33,983 bases of DNA. Source: an uncultured Nitrosomonadales bacterium (GTDB taxonomy: Bacteria > Pseudomonadota > Gammaproteobacteria > Burkholderiales > Methylophilaceae). The translations under genes and the position numbers were made by a program. This document shows, one piece after another, positions 27,457 to 33,983 of the stretch. Each line of letters starts with the position of its first letter. The first letter of the stretch is position 1. Below the pieces are notes generated by a model, which made no database searches, had not been told where the DNA came from, and saw only the letters and a program-made list of their open reading frames with translations. The DNA is taken from assembly GCA_913058475.1 (NCBI GenBank), contig CAJXQA010000009.1:1-33983 (forward strand). Reading direction: 5' to 3'.

Positions 27457-28266
27457 TTAAATAATAAATTTTGATTCTAATTCTTGCAAATTAAACAGCT
27501 TCAAAATTTCTAAACTGCGCTCGCGAGCATTGCCTTTTTTAACTCCCACATATTCAGCAATAATCAACTCGTTTTTCATGGAGTGCTCCCAACCGACCAG
27601 CTCAGTCACGGTGAGTTTATAACCTTGTGATTCAAGCAGCAGACATCGTAAAACGTTTGTTAGATGGCTTCCAACCTCCCTTGTATGTATCGGATGCCGC
27701 CACAATTCAGCGATAGGTTCAGTTAAAGAGGTTGATTTATTTTTTCTCATCAACTTCGCCACCTCTGCTTGGCAACACGGGACCAGAAAAAAATATTTAA
27801 CTTGTCGTTTTAGTCCAAAAAAAATAGCGTCATCGGTTGCGGTATCGCAGGCATGAAGTGCTGTAACCATATCAATATCGTTAGGGACTAAATTTTCAGC
27901 ATCTGCAATGGCACTGTTAATAAAACTCATGCGATCAAATTTTAATTTTTTCGCCAATGCCTTGGATTTTTCTATAAGCTCGGCTCTAGTTTCGATGCCA
28001 ATCATCTGGCCTAAATTTGATTTAATAAAAAGATCAAACAAAATAAAACCAAGGTAAGACTTCCCGCATCCATGATCCACAACAGAATAATGCTCATTTT
28101 CTTTATTAATCTTTTCTAAAATCGGCTCTATAAAGTTATAAAGATGATAGACCTGCTTTAACTTTCTTCTTGAATCCTGATTAATTTTTCCATCTCGGGT
28201 TAAAATATGTAAAGATTTGAGAAGTTCGGGTGACTGTTGTGGTTTCATTTCATCAAGTGTTTGCAT
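27457..28266 (-). CDS. Class I SAM-dependent methyltransferase (Methyltransf_32-like)
   Basis: A 269-residue cytoplasmic protein. An N-terminal helical part (about 1-58) precedes a Rossmann fold with VVDHGCGKSYLGFIL (motif I, about 62-76) and the acidic strand MIGIETRAELIE. VTALHACDTATDDAI and VPCCQAE in the second half are typical of a poorly characterised family related to the methyltransferase domain of GSTCD. The Cys-Cys in PCCQ is a family feature. The substrate, possibly RNA, is unknown. It is divergent from rbgA across 79 bases that hold an inverted repeat, and lies 96 bases before hrpA on the same strand. Confidence 0.72.
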   Translation of the reverse strand: MQTLDEMKPQQSPELLKSLHILTRDGKINQDSRRKLKQVYHLYNFIEPILEKINKENEHYSVVDHGCGKSYLGFILFDLFIKSNLGQMIGIETRAELIEKSKALAKKLKFDRMSFINSAIADAENLVPNDIDMVTALHACDTATDDAIFFGLKRQVKYFFLVPCCQAEVAKLMRKNKSTSLTEPIAELWRHPIHTREVGSHLTNVLRCLLLESQGYKLTVTELVGWEHSMKNELIIAEYVGVKKGNARERSLEILKLFNLQELESKFII

Positions 28267-28276
28267 AGTTCTCAGT

Positions 28277-28314
28277 TTACCTTAATCTCAATTCACTCAT
28301 TAGAATTAAGGTAA
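28277..28314. promoter_or_regulatory. Inverted repeat in the divergent methyltransferase/rbgA promoter region
   Basis: Perfect 10-base arms TTACCTTAAT (28277-28286) and ATTAAGGTAA (28305-28314), 18 bases apart. An alternative nested pair is AATTC (28290-28294) with GAATT (28303-28307). The position, between two divergent starts, suits an operator, but no known regulator motif is recognised. Confidence 0.3.
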
Positions 28315-28345
28315 GGCTAATGGGAAAAAAATAAAAGGTAAAGAT

Positions 28346-29209
28346 ATGAGTATTCAGTGGTTTCCAGGTCACATGACCGCAGCAAAAAATAATGCAGAAA
28401 AGGCGATGGAAATAAATGATGTTATCGTCGAGGTGCTCGATGCCAGAATTCCTGGTAGCTCTGTTAACCCCATCATTAAAAATATTCGGGCAGGCAGACA
28501 AAGGCCTCACCTTAAAATACTCAACAAATCTGATTTAGCAGACCCAGAAATTACACAGCACTGGTTAGATTATTTTAATGGACAACCCAAAACACAAGCC
28601 ATCACTGTTTCAGCGAAAAATAAAAATGATGTAAAAAAAATATTGCCCTTGTGTCAAAAATTAGCTCCTCATCGAGATTCTTCAATTAAGCCACTAAGAA
28701 TCATGATTATGGGGGTACCTAACGTCGGTAAATCAACTATTATTAATGCTTTGTATCACAAAAAAATTGCTAAGGTCGGTGACATCCCTGCTGTGACCAA
28801 AAGTCAGCAAAGAATAGAGATTAATAAACAAACCATCCTAACTGATACGCCTGGGATGATGTGGCCAAGAATCAGCTATGAACTAGATGGCTTTTTTTTA
28901 GCTGCCTCAAATAATATTGGTTCAAATGCTTATGATGAAATTGAAACAGCCTTAGAGTTAGCTGAGGTTATTAAGCTGAGATACCCAGAATCTATATCCA
29001 AAAAATATAACCTTAAAGCCCCCTTCCCCGAGGATGAATTTTTTTTAGATGGCATTGCAAGGCAGCGCGGATTCGTGCTGAAGAAAGGCAAACCCAATCT
29101 AGAAAAAGCGGCGATTAGTTTTATTAACGATTACAGGCAAGGTCTCTTAGGAAGAATTAGCCTTGAAACTCCGGCCTCAAGAGAAAGAATGATTGAAACA
29201 CATGCTTAG
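28346..29209 (+). CDS. ylqF: Ribosome biogenesis GTPase RbgA/YlqF
   Basis: A 287-residue circularly permuted GTPase that acts in late 50S subunit assembly. The G motifs come in permuted order: G4 LNKSDL first, then G1 GVPNVGKST near 128-136, and G3 DTPG near 173-176. The N-terminus MSIQWFPGHMTAAKN and the family segment VLDARIPGSS are diagnostic. The C-terminal RbgA domain follows. AAAGG precedes the ATG. The stop overlaps by 4 bases the stop of the convergent secreted-protein gene (29206-29209). Confidence 0.94.
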   Translation: MSIQWFPGHMTAAKNNAEKAMEINDVIVEVLDARIPGSSVNPIIKNIRAGRQRPHLKILNKSDLADPEITQHWLDYFNGQPKTQAITVSAKNKNDVKKILPLCQKLAPHRDSSIKPLRIMIMGVPNVGKSTIINALYHKKIAKVGDIPAVTKSQQRIEINKQTILTDTPGMMWPRISYELDGFFLAASNNIGSNAYDEIETALELAEVIKLRYPESISKKYNLKAPFPEDEFFLDGIARQRGFVLKKGKPNLEKAAISFINDYRQGLLGRISLETPASRERMIETHA

Positions 29210-29898
29210 TTTTTTAAAACCCAGGTTTCTTTTGAGACAATGATTCTGGATGGAACGCAACCGTATTTGGTAAACTCCTGCTTTAATAGCTTACTGTCAT
29301 CTAAATCAAACCAAGTTTCAACATAGATTTCTCCGGTTGAGGTTGAGAAGCCCCGGCTAGGTAATGACTGACAGTTTGTTGTTGAAGTGGGTCTAGAGCC
29401 CCAGAGTTTTGTATGAATTGCTTGTCTTATCTGGCCATTTATTTCTATATTCTCAACGTTCTTTGCTTCGAATTTAAATATCCAATCGTAATCACTAAAG
29501 GCCGGATGCCTACCTTCATCTTTGATAATTTTTTTGGTTTCAAAGCCAACAGGGTAATCTTTGACTTGAATATGCCTTGCAAAAACACTGTAGCCTTTTT
29601 TTTGATCCCCCTCGACAATATCGTAAAGGACTAAGCCATTTTTTATTTCTTTTTTTTGTATAAAGTCATCGGTAATACTGGATTTGAAAAACCCTCCTTT
29701 CCATTTAATATTGACGTGAGCATACTCGTACATTACACCATCAACCTGAAGAGTACGAAAGGTCACATCACCTTCTGCATCGTCTTTATCACCTATACTG
29801 TCATGTACATAGCTGTATTTTAAATCCTCTGTCGCTTGACCCATAACAGGAAGAAATAAAAGCAAAATAATTAATCTAATTGTGTGTAAATAAGGCAT
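29206..29898 (-). CDS. Secreted protein of unknown function
   Basis: A 230-residue protein not recognised as a known family. I start at the ATG at 29898: a strong TAAGGAG site precedes it, and it begins directly with a signal peptide (MPYLHTIRLIILLLFLPVMG, cleavage near QA/TED). An upstream in-frame start at 29973 would only add residues read through the neighbouring gene. The mature part looks rich in beta strands (EGDVTFRTLQVDGVMYEYAHV, then VETWFDLDDSKLLKQEFTKYG), with two cysteines far apart. It weakly resembles periplasmic beta proteins such as DUF3108 in layout only. It begins one base after the stop of the 85-residue secreted protein, so the two are coupled. Confidence 0.75.
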   Translation of the reverse strand: MPYLHTIRLIILLLFLPVMGQATEDLKYSYVHDSIGDKDDAEGDVTFRTLQVDGVMYEYAHVNIKWKGGFFKSSITDDFIQKKEIKNGLVLYDIVEGDQKKGYSVFARHIQVKDYPVGFETKKIIKDEGRHPAFSDYDWIFKFEAKNVENIEINGQIRQAIHTKLWGSRPTSTTNCQSLPSRGFSTSTGEIYVETWFDLDDSKLLKQEFTKYGCVPSRIIVSKETWVLKN

Positions 29899-29899
29899 A

Positions 29900-30157
29900 T
29901 TACTCCTTAATAAATTGAGTGATTCCCAGGCAACCTTCAGGGTCCATACAAGGCCAATCTGATTGCTCGCCACATGAATTAAGAGGAATCAAAGATTCTT
30001 TGACGCAATACTTCGTCCCCTCAATCACTTTATAGGATTGACATGTTTGATTAGTCGCAAAATAATTTTCAGATGTCAAAGTCAATTCTTTTTCCTCAGT
30101 TGCGATACCATTACTAAAAATAATGATCGGTATGAAAACAAAAATCTGTTTCAACAT
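29900..30157 (-). CDS. Small secreted cysteine-containing protein, unknown function
   Basis: An 85-residue protein with a signal peptide (MLKQIFVFIPIIIFSNGIA, cleavage near residue 19) and five cysteines in the mature part (39, 51, 62, 70, 76), in contexts such as NQTCQSY, SCGEQ, PCMDPEGC. The odd number leaves one free for a ligand or partner. The ribosome-binding site of the next gene lies in its last codons. No family is recognised. No ribosome-binding site precedes its own ATG, and an inverted repeat lies just upstream. Confidence 0.65.
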   Translation of the reverse strand: MLKQIFVFIPIIIFSNGIATEEKELTLTSENYFATNQTCQSYKVIEGTKYCVKESLIPLNSCGEQSDWPCMDPEGCLGITQFIKE

Positions 30158-30164
30158 TTTTTAA

Positions 30165-30189
30165 ATTTCACTTTAGTCATAAGTGAAAT
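30165..30189. repeat. Inverted repeat upstream of the small secreted protein gene
   Basis: Perfect 9-base arms ATTTCACTT (30165-30173) and AAGTGAAAT (30181-30189) with a 7-base loop, 8 bases before the ATG of the 85-residue protein and 33 bases past the PepSY gene. Read on the minus strand it is followed by only three T, so it is at best a weak terminator; it could be an operator or a leader hairpin. Confidence 0.45.
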
Positions 30190-30222
30190 ATTAGATGAAA
30201 AATTACCTTATGTGAATAAAGC

Positions 30223-30963
30223 TTAGTAACGCTTTTTTCTTAACCAAATCCAAACACCAGAAATTGAGATTAGCAATAAAAAGATAGCGATAATGTCTAA
30301 TAACCACTTACCAAAACCTTTAATAATATTACCGTTATGAAGGTCAAGAAAAAATTGTTCTAATGAGACTCCCTTTCCTAAAAAATAAGATTCTATCTGT
30401 TGCGTCTTTTCATCTGGCATTACAACCTCATTGCTCCATTCATTAAAATTTGAATCGGATACCCTCCACTCTTGACCTTCATCATTTGATTCCCATACTT
30501 GTTTGTTAGTTTTAAGTAATAATAAACTGTTCAATGTGCCTAGCTTTTGAATGTTTGCAGGGACTCCAGTTGCCGTTGTGAGCTTTTCAATCAATTCGCC
30601 CTCTGCAGTTAATAGAACAAGTCCATTTTCAATGGCTATAACTAACATTTGATTGAAGGACACTACACCAATGATTGGATTTTCACTCTTAAAAACAGGT
30701 TGATTACCTAAAAACACCTGATTGCCAAACCTTGATATGAAATGATTATCTACTGAAAATGATTCTTCCTTATTTGGCATAGATATATTGTACAAAGCTA
30801 AGATCATAGGTGAGGCGGTGTACTTTTCGTCCAAGCCTAAATCTTCTGTATGATTTAAAAATATTCCGGTGATTGATAGATGGATTAAAAACACACAAAC
30901 GGCAATGCCCGTAAACTTATGGACCTGATTGATCGACTTCTTGGTAATTCTTATTTTTTTCAT
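30223..30963 (-). CDS. PepSY-associated transmembrane protein
   Basis: A 246-residue inner-membrane protein. TM1 (about 17-36) lies in VHKFTGIAVCVFLIHLSITGIFLNH, TM2 (about 218-241) near the end is WLLDIIAIFLLLISISGVWIWL, and a large periplasmic part with beta-strand character lies between them. His15, His28, His38 and His209 lie near the membrane, as in PepSY_TM proteins, where histidines may hold haem. Related proteins occur in flavin-based reductases and iron-uptake systems. The ATG overlaps the FMN-binding protein stop in an ATGA (30960-30963), so the two are coupled and probably form one redox complex. Confidence 0.82.
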   Translation of the reverse strand: MKKIRITKKSINQVHKFTGIAVCVFLIHLSITGIFLNHTEDLGLDEKYTASPMILALYNISMPNKEESFSVDNHFISRFGNQVFLGNQPVFKSENPIIGVVSFNQMLVIAIENGLVLLTAEGELIEKLTTATGVPANIQKLGTLNSLLLLKTNKQVWESNDEGQEWRVSDSNFNEWSNEVVMPDEKTQQIESYFLGKGVSLEQFFLDLHNGNIIKGFGKWLLDIIAIFLLLISISGVWIWLRKKRY

Positions 30964-31472
30964 TTATTTTTTACATATTGATCAAGAAAGAGAGAAAGCT
31001 CAGCAATGGATGTCATTGCCCATACCGACAGAGTCGCTCCTGATATACCATCAACTTTTCGATCTAGCTTCGTTCCATCTAAGCTCGCCCCTTCGAACTG
31101 CTTTCTAAAGGCAGGATATCTCACTTCCCAGCCTCTAATCTCTCTGAATTCTAATACTTTAATATCTTGAATTTGACTATCCTTTATTACAACACCAAAC
31201 GTGATGGGTTCTACTTTTCCTATCTCCTCTAATATCCAAGCTGTTTTATTATCTTTTTTCCAATATCTAATTCTTAATGAGCCATAGGGATGTTCTAGAA
31301 TTCTCTCAACCGATTTCCTTATTTTGCCCACGAGCATAATCTTCTTGCTTTTAGGTGGTGCGTTGTCGTAAACCTCATCCAGAAAATCTTTATCAGTTTG
31401 GTATACGCCGCGCGCATACAAAGATGATGCTAACAAAATTACAGTTAGCATCATCCATGTAAGGGAAAACAA
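30960..31472 (-). CDS. FMN-binding domain protein, likely extracytoplasmic
   Basis: About 170 residues. A hydrophobic N-terminal segment (about 2-19, ending SSLYA) serves as anchor or signal. The FMN_bind domain follows, ending with VDGISGATLSVWAM, close to the D-x-x-SGAT-x-S/T motif that ApbE flavinylates on threonine in NqrC/RnfG-type proteins. A covalently bound FMN on the outer side of the membrane is thus likely. The only possible start in this frame before the anchor is a TTG at 31472 with no ribosome-binding site. The frame stays open for about 24 further codons upstream, overlapping the 42-residue ORF, so the true N-terminus is uncertain. It is followed by the PepSY partner. Confidence 0.8.
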   Translation of the reverse strand: MFSLTWMMLTVILLASSLYARGVYQTDKDFLDEVYDNAPPKSKKIMLVGKIRKSVERILEHPYGSLRIRYWKKDNKTAWILEEIGKVEPITFGVVIKDSQIQDIKVLEFREIRGWEVRYPAFRKQFEGASLDGTKLDRKVDGISGATLSVWAMTSIAELSLFLDQYVKNK

Positions 31473-31492
31473 AAAATTTTTATTTAAATTAT

Positions 31493-31621
31493 CTATAAAT
31501 GGTTTTCTTTCTTCTGTTGGATTAATTTTACAGCATAACCCAATTCATCCTTCCATAGACTATCGCTTTTTTGCATTTCCCTCAAAAGCCACAGCAAATA
31601 ATTTTTATCTAATCTAGTCAT
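31493..31621 (-). CDS. 42-residue small ORF between porin and FMN-binding genes
   Basis: Reads MTRLDKNYLLWLLREMQKSD and continues to a TAG at 31493-31495. The ATG has GAGAGGAAA directly before it, a good though close ribosome-binding site, 27 bases after the porin stop. The protein is charged, probably helical, with no signal peptide or membrane segment. It may be a genuine small protein, a coupling ORF that delivers ribosomes to the poorly initiated FMN-binding gene 20 bases later, or, with a -1 shift near the AAGAAAGAAAA stretch (about 31503-31515), the true N-terminus of that gene. Confidence 0.5.
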   Translation of the reverse strand: MTRLDKNYLLWLLREMQKSDSLWKDELGYAVKLIQQKKENHL

Positions 31622-31648
31622 TTTCCTCTCTTAGTATTTATATAAGGT

Positions 31649-32908
31649 TTAGAACTGGTACCCAAGTCCTAGGTTTAATCCATCCAATTCTTGTGAAACA
31701 CCACCTCCGACATCTTGAATTTGATAATCAATCTTAACAACGACATCCTTATCAATCCACCAGTTAGCTCCAAAATTGAACTGTTGATATTCAGTGTCTG
31801 TAATTGATCCAGATCCATCAGAGTTATCCCACACCGCATATCGTCCGAAGATTCCGATATCTTGTCCCATAACCAGGGCATCATTAAAACGATATGAAGG
31901 TTCTACATAGTAGCCATACTGCTCATCGGCACCAATAGCTTTTGGTGCAGATCCTTCAATGTCCCACCAAGCATATAATGCTCTTAAACCAAAGTTATCT
32001 TTATTGTAAACAACGTGACCCTCATACAATGTAGCAGAACCACAACCTGCTATTTCATTTTGACAATAGTTATCTTGGTAGTTAATTGTTCCTGCTACCT
32101 CTACACCCGGTATTGCTGTGTACTTCAATCGTCCGTTGTAAGCAAATGTTTTAGCTTCAGCCTTAGCCACCTTTTGCCGCGCATCTCTTGGTTTAAAGCT
32201 GTCATCAACACCATCAGAATCTAAGCCTGAGCTCATTGAAAGATTTGTAGATAATCCATCCATGATTTCGTGCTCCACCATAACGCCGCCCTCCCACCAA
32301 GTGGTCGGGATAATATTTTTTTCAACATCATTTCTTTCTACACCGTAAAACGTTGCTGGCTCGTGCGTTTCGTTCAAGATACCCACTGGCGTAAGGAATA
32401 ACCCGCCTAACAGGCTCGTTTTTTGAGTTAAATCATACTGAATATAGGCTTGCTCTAGTTCAACCTTTCCTGGACTATCTTCATCACTATCACCTGAAAA
32501 AGAATGCTCTATCTCAAGCTCTGAAACAAATCTCATCCTGTCATTAAATTCATGATTAACGAATAAAACGAAACGGTGGAAATCTATTTCATCTTTATTG
32601 GCATCACCTTTTCGATCTCTAAGGTTGTTGTAGTGAAGTTCACCATAACCGCCGATCGTTGTTTTATTGGATAGCTTAACTTGCGCTTTGATCGCTTCGT
32701 CTGTCGCATCAGCCACTTGCTCTACTGATGTAGCAACATCGCTCACCTCTCCTTTAAGATTTTCGTTTTCTTTCTTAAGGTCAGCCATTTCTGCTTTCAT
32801 TTCTTTCATCATTTGCATGATTTCTGCGTTCGTAGGGTCCGCTGCCATTGCAGAAACGCTTAAAGCTGAAAGAATTGCCATGGTTAATAATTTCTTCTTA
32901 ATATTCAT
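31649..32908 (-). CDS. Outer-membrane porin (phosphate-selective porin O/P-like)
   Basis: A 419-residue protein. The signal peptide ends near residue 22 (VSAMA/ADP), then comes a coiled coil (about 27-70, MMKEMKAEMADLKKENENLKGEV), expected to trimerise or contact peptidoglycan. The beta-barrel begins near 80 (TTIGGYGELHYNN) and closes with GLNLGLGYQF, terminal Phe. Strand-like features such as FHRFVLFVNHEFNDRMRFVSELEIEH match the porin O/P group, though the substrate is not shown. AAGGAA precedes the ATG. A Fur-type box and a candidate promoter lie 70-100 bases upstream, so it is probably induced when iron is scarce and heads the FMN-binding/PepSY cluster, with no terminator seen after it. 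Confidence 0.87.
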   Translation of the reverse strand: MNIKKKLLTMAILSALSVSAMAADPTNAEIMQMMKEMKAEMADLKKENENLKGEVSDVATSVEQVADATDEAIKAQVKLSNKTTIGGYGELHYNNLRDRKGDANKDEIDFHRFVLFVNHEFNDRMRFVSELEIEHSFSGDSDEDSPGKVELEQAYIQYDLTQKTSLLGGLFLTPVGILNETHEPATFYGVERNDVEKNIIPTTWWEGGVMVEHEIMDGLSTNLSMSSGLDSDGVDDSFKPRDARQKVAKAEAKTFAYNGRLKYTAIPGVEVAGTINYQDNYCQNEIAGCGSATLYEGHVVYNKDNFGLRALYAWWDIEGSAPKAIGADEQYGYYVEPSYRFNDALVMGQDIGIFGRYAVWDNSDGSGSITDTEYQQFNFGANWWIDKDVVVKIDYQIQDVGGGVSQELDGLNLGLGYQF

Positions 32909-32962
32909 TTCCTTAAAAACTCCTTGTTTATAATTATTAAGTTATTAATTTCTAAATCTTAA

Positions 32963-32977
32963 TGAGAACTGTTACCA
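32963..32977. promoter_or_regulatory. Degenerate second Fur-like site
   Basis: TGAGAACTGTTACCA has a 7-1-7 layout with 5 of 7 symmetric pairs. Its centre is 23 bases from that of the perfect box, about two helical turns, and it lies over the expected transcript start of the porin promoter. Confidence 0.4.
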
Positions 32978-33006
32978 ATTGTAAATGAGAATCATTCTCA
33001 TTACAA
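32978..33006 (-). promoter_or_regulatory. Candidate porin promoter with Fur box in the spacer
   Basis: On the minus strand: -35 TTGTAA (33001-33006), 17-base spacer (32984-33000), -10 TACAAT (32978-32983). The transcript would begin near 32971, leaving a leader of about 63 bases. Bound Fur would cover the spacer and block polymerase. Confidence 0.55.
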
Positions 33007-33007
33007 T
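32979..33007 (+). promoter_or_regulatory. Mirrored candidate promoter toward the inverse autotransporter gene
   Basis: On the plus strand the same sequence gives -35 TTGTAA (32979-32984), 17-base spacer (32985-33001), -10 TACAAT (33002-33007), because the flanks of the Fur box are near-symmetric. A transcript would start near 33014. A separate perfect TATAAT at 33082-33087, without a clear -35, is an alternative promoter for the same gene. Confidence 0.35.
32984..33002. promoter_or_regulatory. Fur box (perfect 19-bp palindrome)
   Basis: AATGAGAATCATTCTCATT is a perfect inverted repeat around one central C and contains the 7-1-7 core TGAGAAT-C-ATTCTCA. It closely resembles the canonical Fur consensus GATAATGATAATCATTATC. 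It lies between the divergent porin and inverse-autotransporter genes. Confidence 0.85.
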
Positions 33008-33121
33008 CATTAATTTAGTATTTATTATGTAAAAGGAAATATGTTGTGTAAAAACAACAAAATAGGAGCAAATATCAAGCATATAATAGACTCTTTAGCC
33101 AAAAGTCTGTAAAATTTTAGT

Positions 33122-33954
33122 ATGTATAGTTTTAAATCAAAACTTTTATTTATTACCCCCCTCATTCTTGCTACCACAGCTGTCTTTGCTGACTGGAAAT
33201 CCAACGCAGCTGAATCAACAACAGATGATCAAGATCGTTCTGCCTTTATTGATTTAACTACAATGATTGCGGCAGGTGATTTAGAGGGTGCGCAGAGTCA
33301 AGTCATTGAAGCCGCGACGGATCAAGGCGTGGGTTTTACAAAAAGTTTTTTAGAGCAATACTTCCCCACCGTGGAGGTAAGCTTCGAGACCAAGGAAGGA
33401 GGTAAGCCAACAACTGGAATTTTAGTGGTGGCCCCACTCTCTGATCAAGAAGATATTGAGAATACGTTATTTACCCAAGTCAGTGCATTTTATACCGATA
33501 ACCGCACCACATTGAATGCCGGTTTAGGTTACCGTCGTATGGAATTTGATAATACTTTGATGCTCGGTGTGAATGCTTTTTATGATCATGAGTTTCCTTA
33601 TGACCATGGAAGGTACAGTGTCGGTTTAGAAGCCAGATCCACCGTCGGTGAAATCAATGCCAACATGTATCAAGCGATTACTAAATGGAAGACAGGTAAA
33701 AATGGACAAGAAGAACGTGCACTCGATGGTTGGGATATCGAAGCCGGTTTACCGCTTCCCTATATGAACTGGGCCACCGTGTTTGTCAAACGTTACCAAT
33801 GGGATGCCGTTGAAGGTGCTAAAGATGCCAAGGGCAATGATGCCCAATTGAGAGCCTATGTACCGCTCTTACCGGGTCTTGAGATTCAAGCCGGTAGAAC
33901 CTTCAAAGATGATGAGAAGGATTCCAATTACTTCATCGCCACATATAATATTAC
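33122..33954 (+). CDS. Inverse autotransporter (intimin/invasin-type), 3'-truncated
   Basis: Open from the ATG at 33122 through at least 277 codons to the adapter; the stop is not in the window. The signal peptide ends near residue 23 (TAVFA/DW). A spacer of about 100 residues (DRSAFIDLTTMIAAGDLEGA...) is followed by an outer-membrane barrel starting near 120. TTLNAGLGYRRMEFDNTLML, then LGVNAFYDHEF and YSVGLEARSTVGEINANMY, match the inverse-autotransporter beta-domain (IAT_beta). In this family the N-terminal barrel holds a C-terminal surface passenger, often of Ig-like repeats, used in adhesion; that part is missing here. Base composition is higher in GC than its neighbours (two 60-base lines, 33721 and 33841, have 32 and 31 G/C), suggesting acquisition by transfer. 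No ribosome-binding site is obvious. Confidence 0.82.
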
Positions 33955-33983
33955 CTGTCTCTTATACACATCTCCGAGCCCAC
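33955..33983. other. Nextera transposase adapter (right end, artefact)
   Basis: The last 29 bases are the reverse complement of the adapter seen at the left end, beginning with the mosaic end (CTGTCTCTTATACACATCT, 33955-33973). It is in frame with, but not part of, the inverse autotransporter gene. Confidence 0.97.

Noticed and set aside
29899..29973. 25-residue N-terminal extension of the 230-residue secreted protein
   Set aside because: It reads through the end of the upstream gene in another frame, would bury the signal peptide, and a strong ribosome-binding site supports the ATG at 29898.
33088..33108. Hairpin AGACT...AGTCT in the leader of the inverse autotransporter gene as a riboswitch
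   Set aside because: The stem is five bases with a mismatch beyond it; no conserved riboswitch elements are visible.
1..33983. Terminal inverted repeats matching the Tn5 mosaic end, as if the window were a transposon
   Set aside because: The repeats extend into Illumina adapter sequence and sit exactly at the contig ends; there is no transposase gene. They are library artefacts.

Overview
The window is a low-GC, densely coded bacterial chromosome fragment. Most genes are proteobacterial core genes. The order dnaE-accA-tilS, a MoxY-like histidine kinase, ThrH, PurT, YbiT and HrpA together suggest a betaproteobacterium, most likely a streamlined methylotroph of the Methylophilales (OM43 or Methylopumilus type). 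That placement is inferred from gene content and order, not from a marker-gene tree. Both ends are Illumina/Nextera transposase adapter (about 2-35 and 33955-33983), so the genomic part runs from about 36 to 33954 and the last gene is cut by the library, not by biology. I saw no rRNA, tRNA, CRISPR array, insertion sequence or phage gene. No gene-free stretch exceeds about 215 bases.

Layout. (1) 67-2980, plus strand: thrH, a GreA/GreB-type factor and the ABC-F ATPase ybiT, ending tail-to-tail with typA on a shared TTAA. (2) 2977-17178, minus strand, read right to left: dnaE, accA, tilS, a TonB-dependent receptor, a terminator, a MoxY-like sensor kinase with its NarL-type regulator, purT, an AsmA-like membrane-anchored protein, typA. 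(3) 17260-21704, plus strand: tpx, then a likely copper-handling set made of a DUF2946 secreted protein, an OprC-type copper receptor with a CxxxM motif, and an MHS-family major facilitator. (4) 21710-28266, minus strand: an unlinked methyltransferase gene, then hrpA coupled to a spermidine-synthase-like gene, then an RlmL-type 23S rRNA methyltransferase. (5) 28346-29209, plus strand: the ribosome-assembly GTPase rbgA/ylqF. (6) 29206-32908, minus strand: an envelope cluster read as porin, a 42-residue small ORF, an FMN-binding protein, a PepSY membrane protein and two small secreted proteins of unknown function. (7) 33122-33954, plus strand: the start of an inverse autotransporter (intimin/invasin type), more GC-rich than its surroundings.

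The most interesting part is the right end. A perfect 19-bp Fur-type box (32984-33002) lies exactly in the 17-bp spacer of two mirrored candidate promoters, one per strand. It could switch the porin/FMN/PepSY cluster, and perhaps the inverse autotransporter, in response to iron. The porin, the FMN-binding protein with a flavinylation-like motif and the PepSY protein together look like an extracytoplasmic iron-reduction and uptake module; this is inference. Separate candidate metal systems are the copper-type receptor set and a second TonB receptor, with an acidic cysteine-flanked loop, beside the MoxY-like two-component system.
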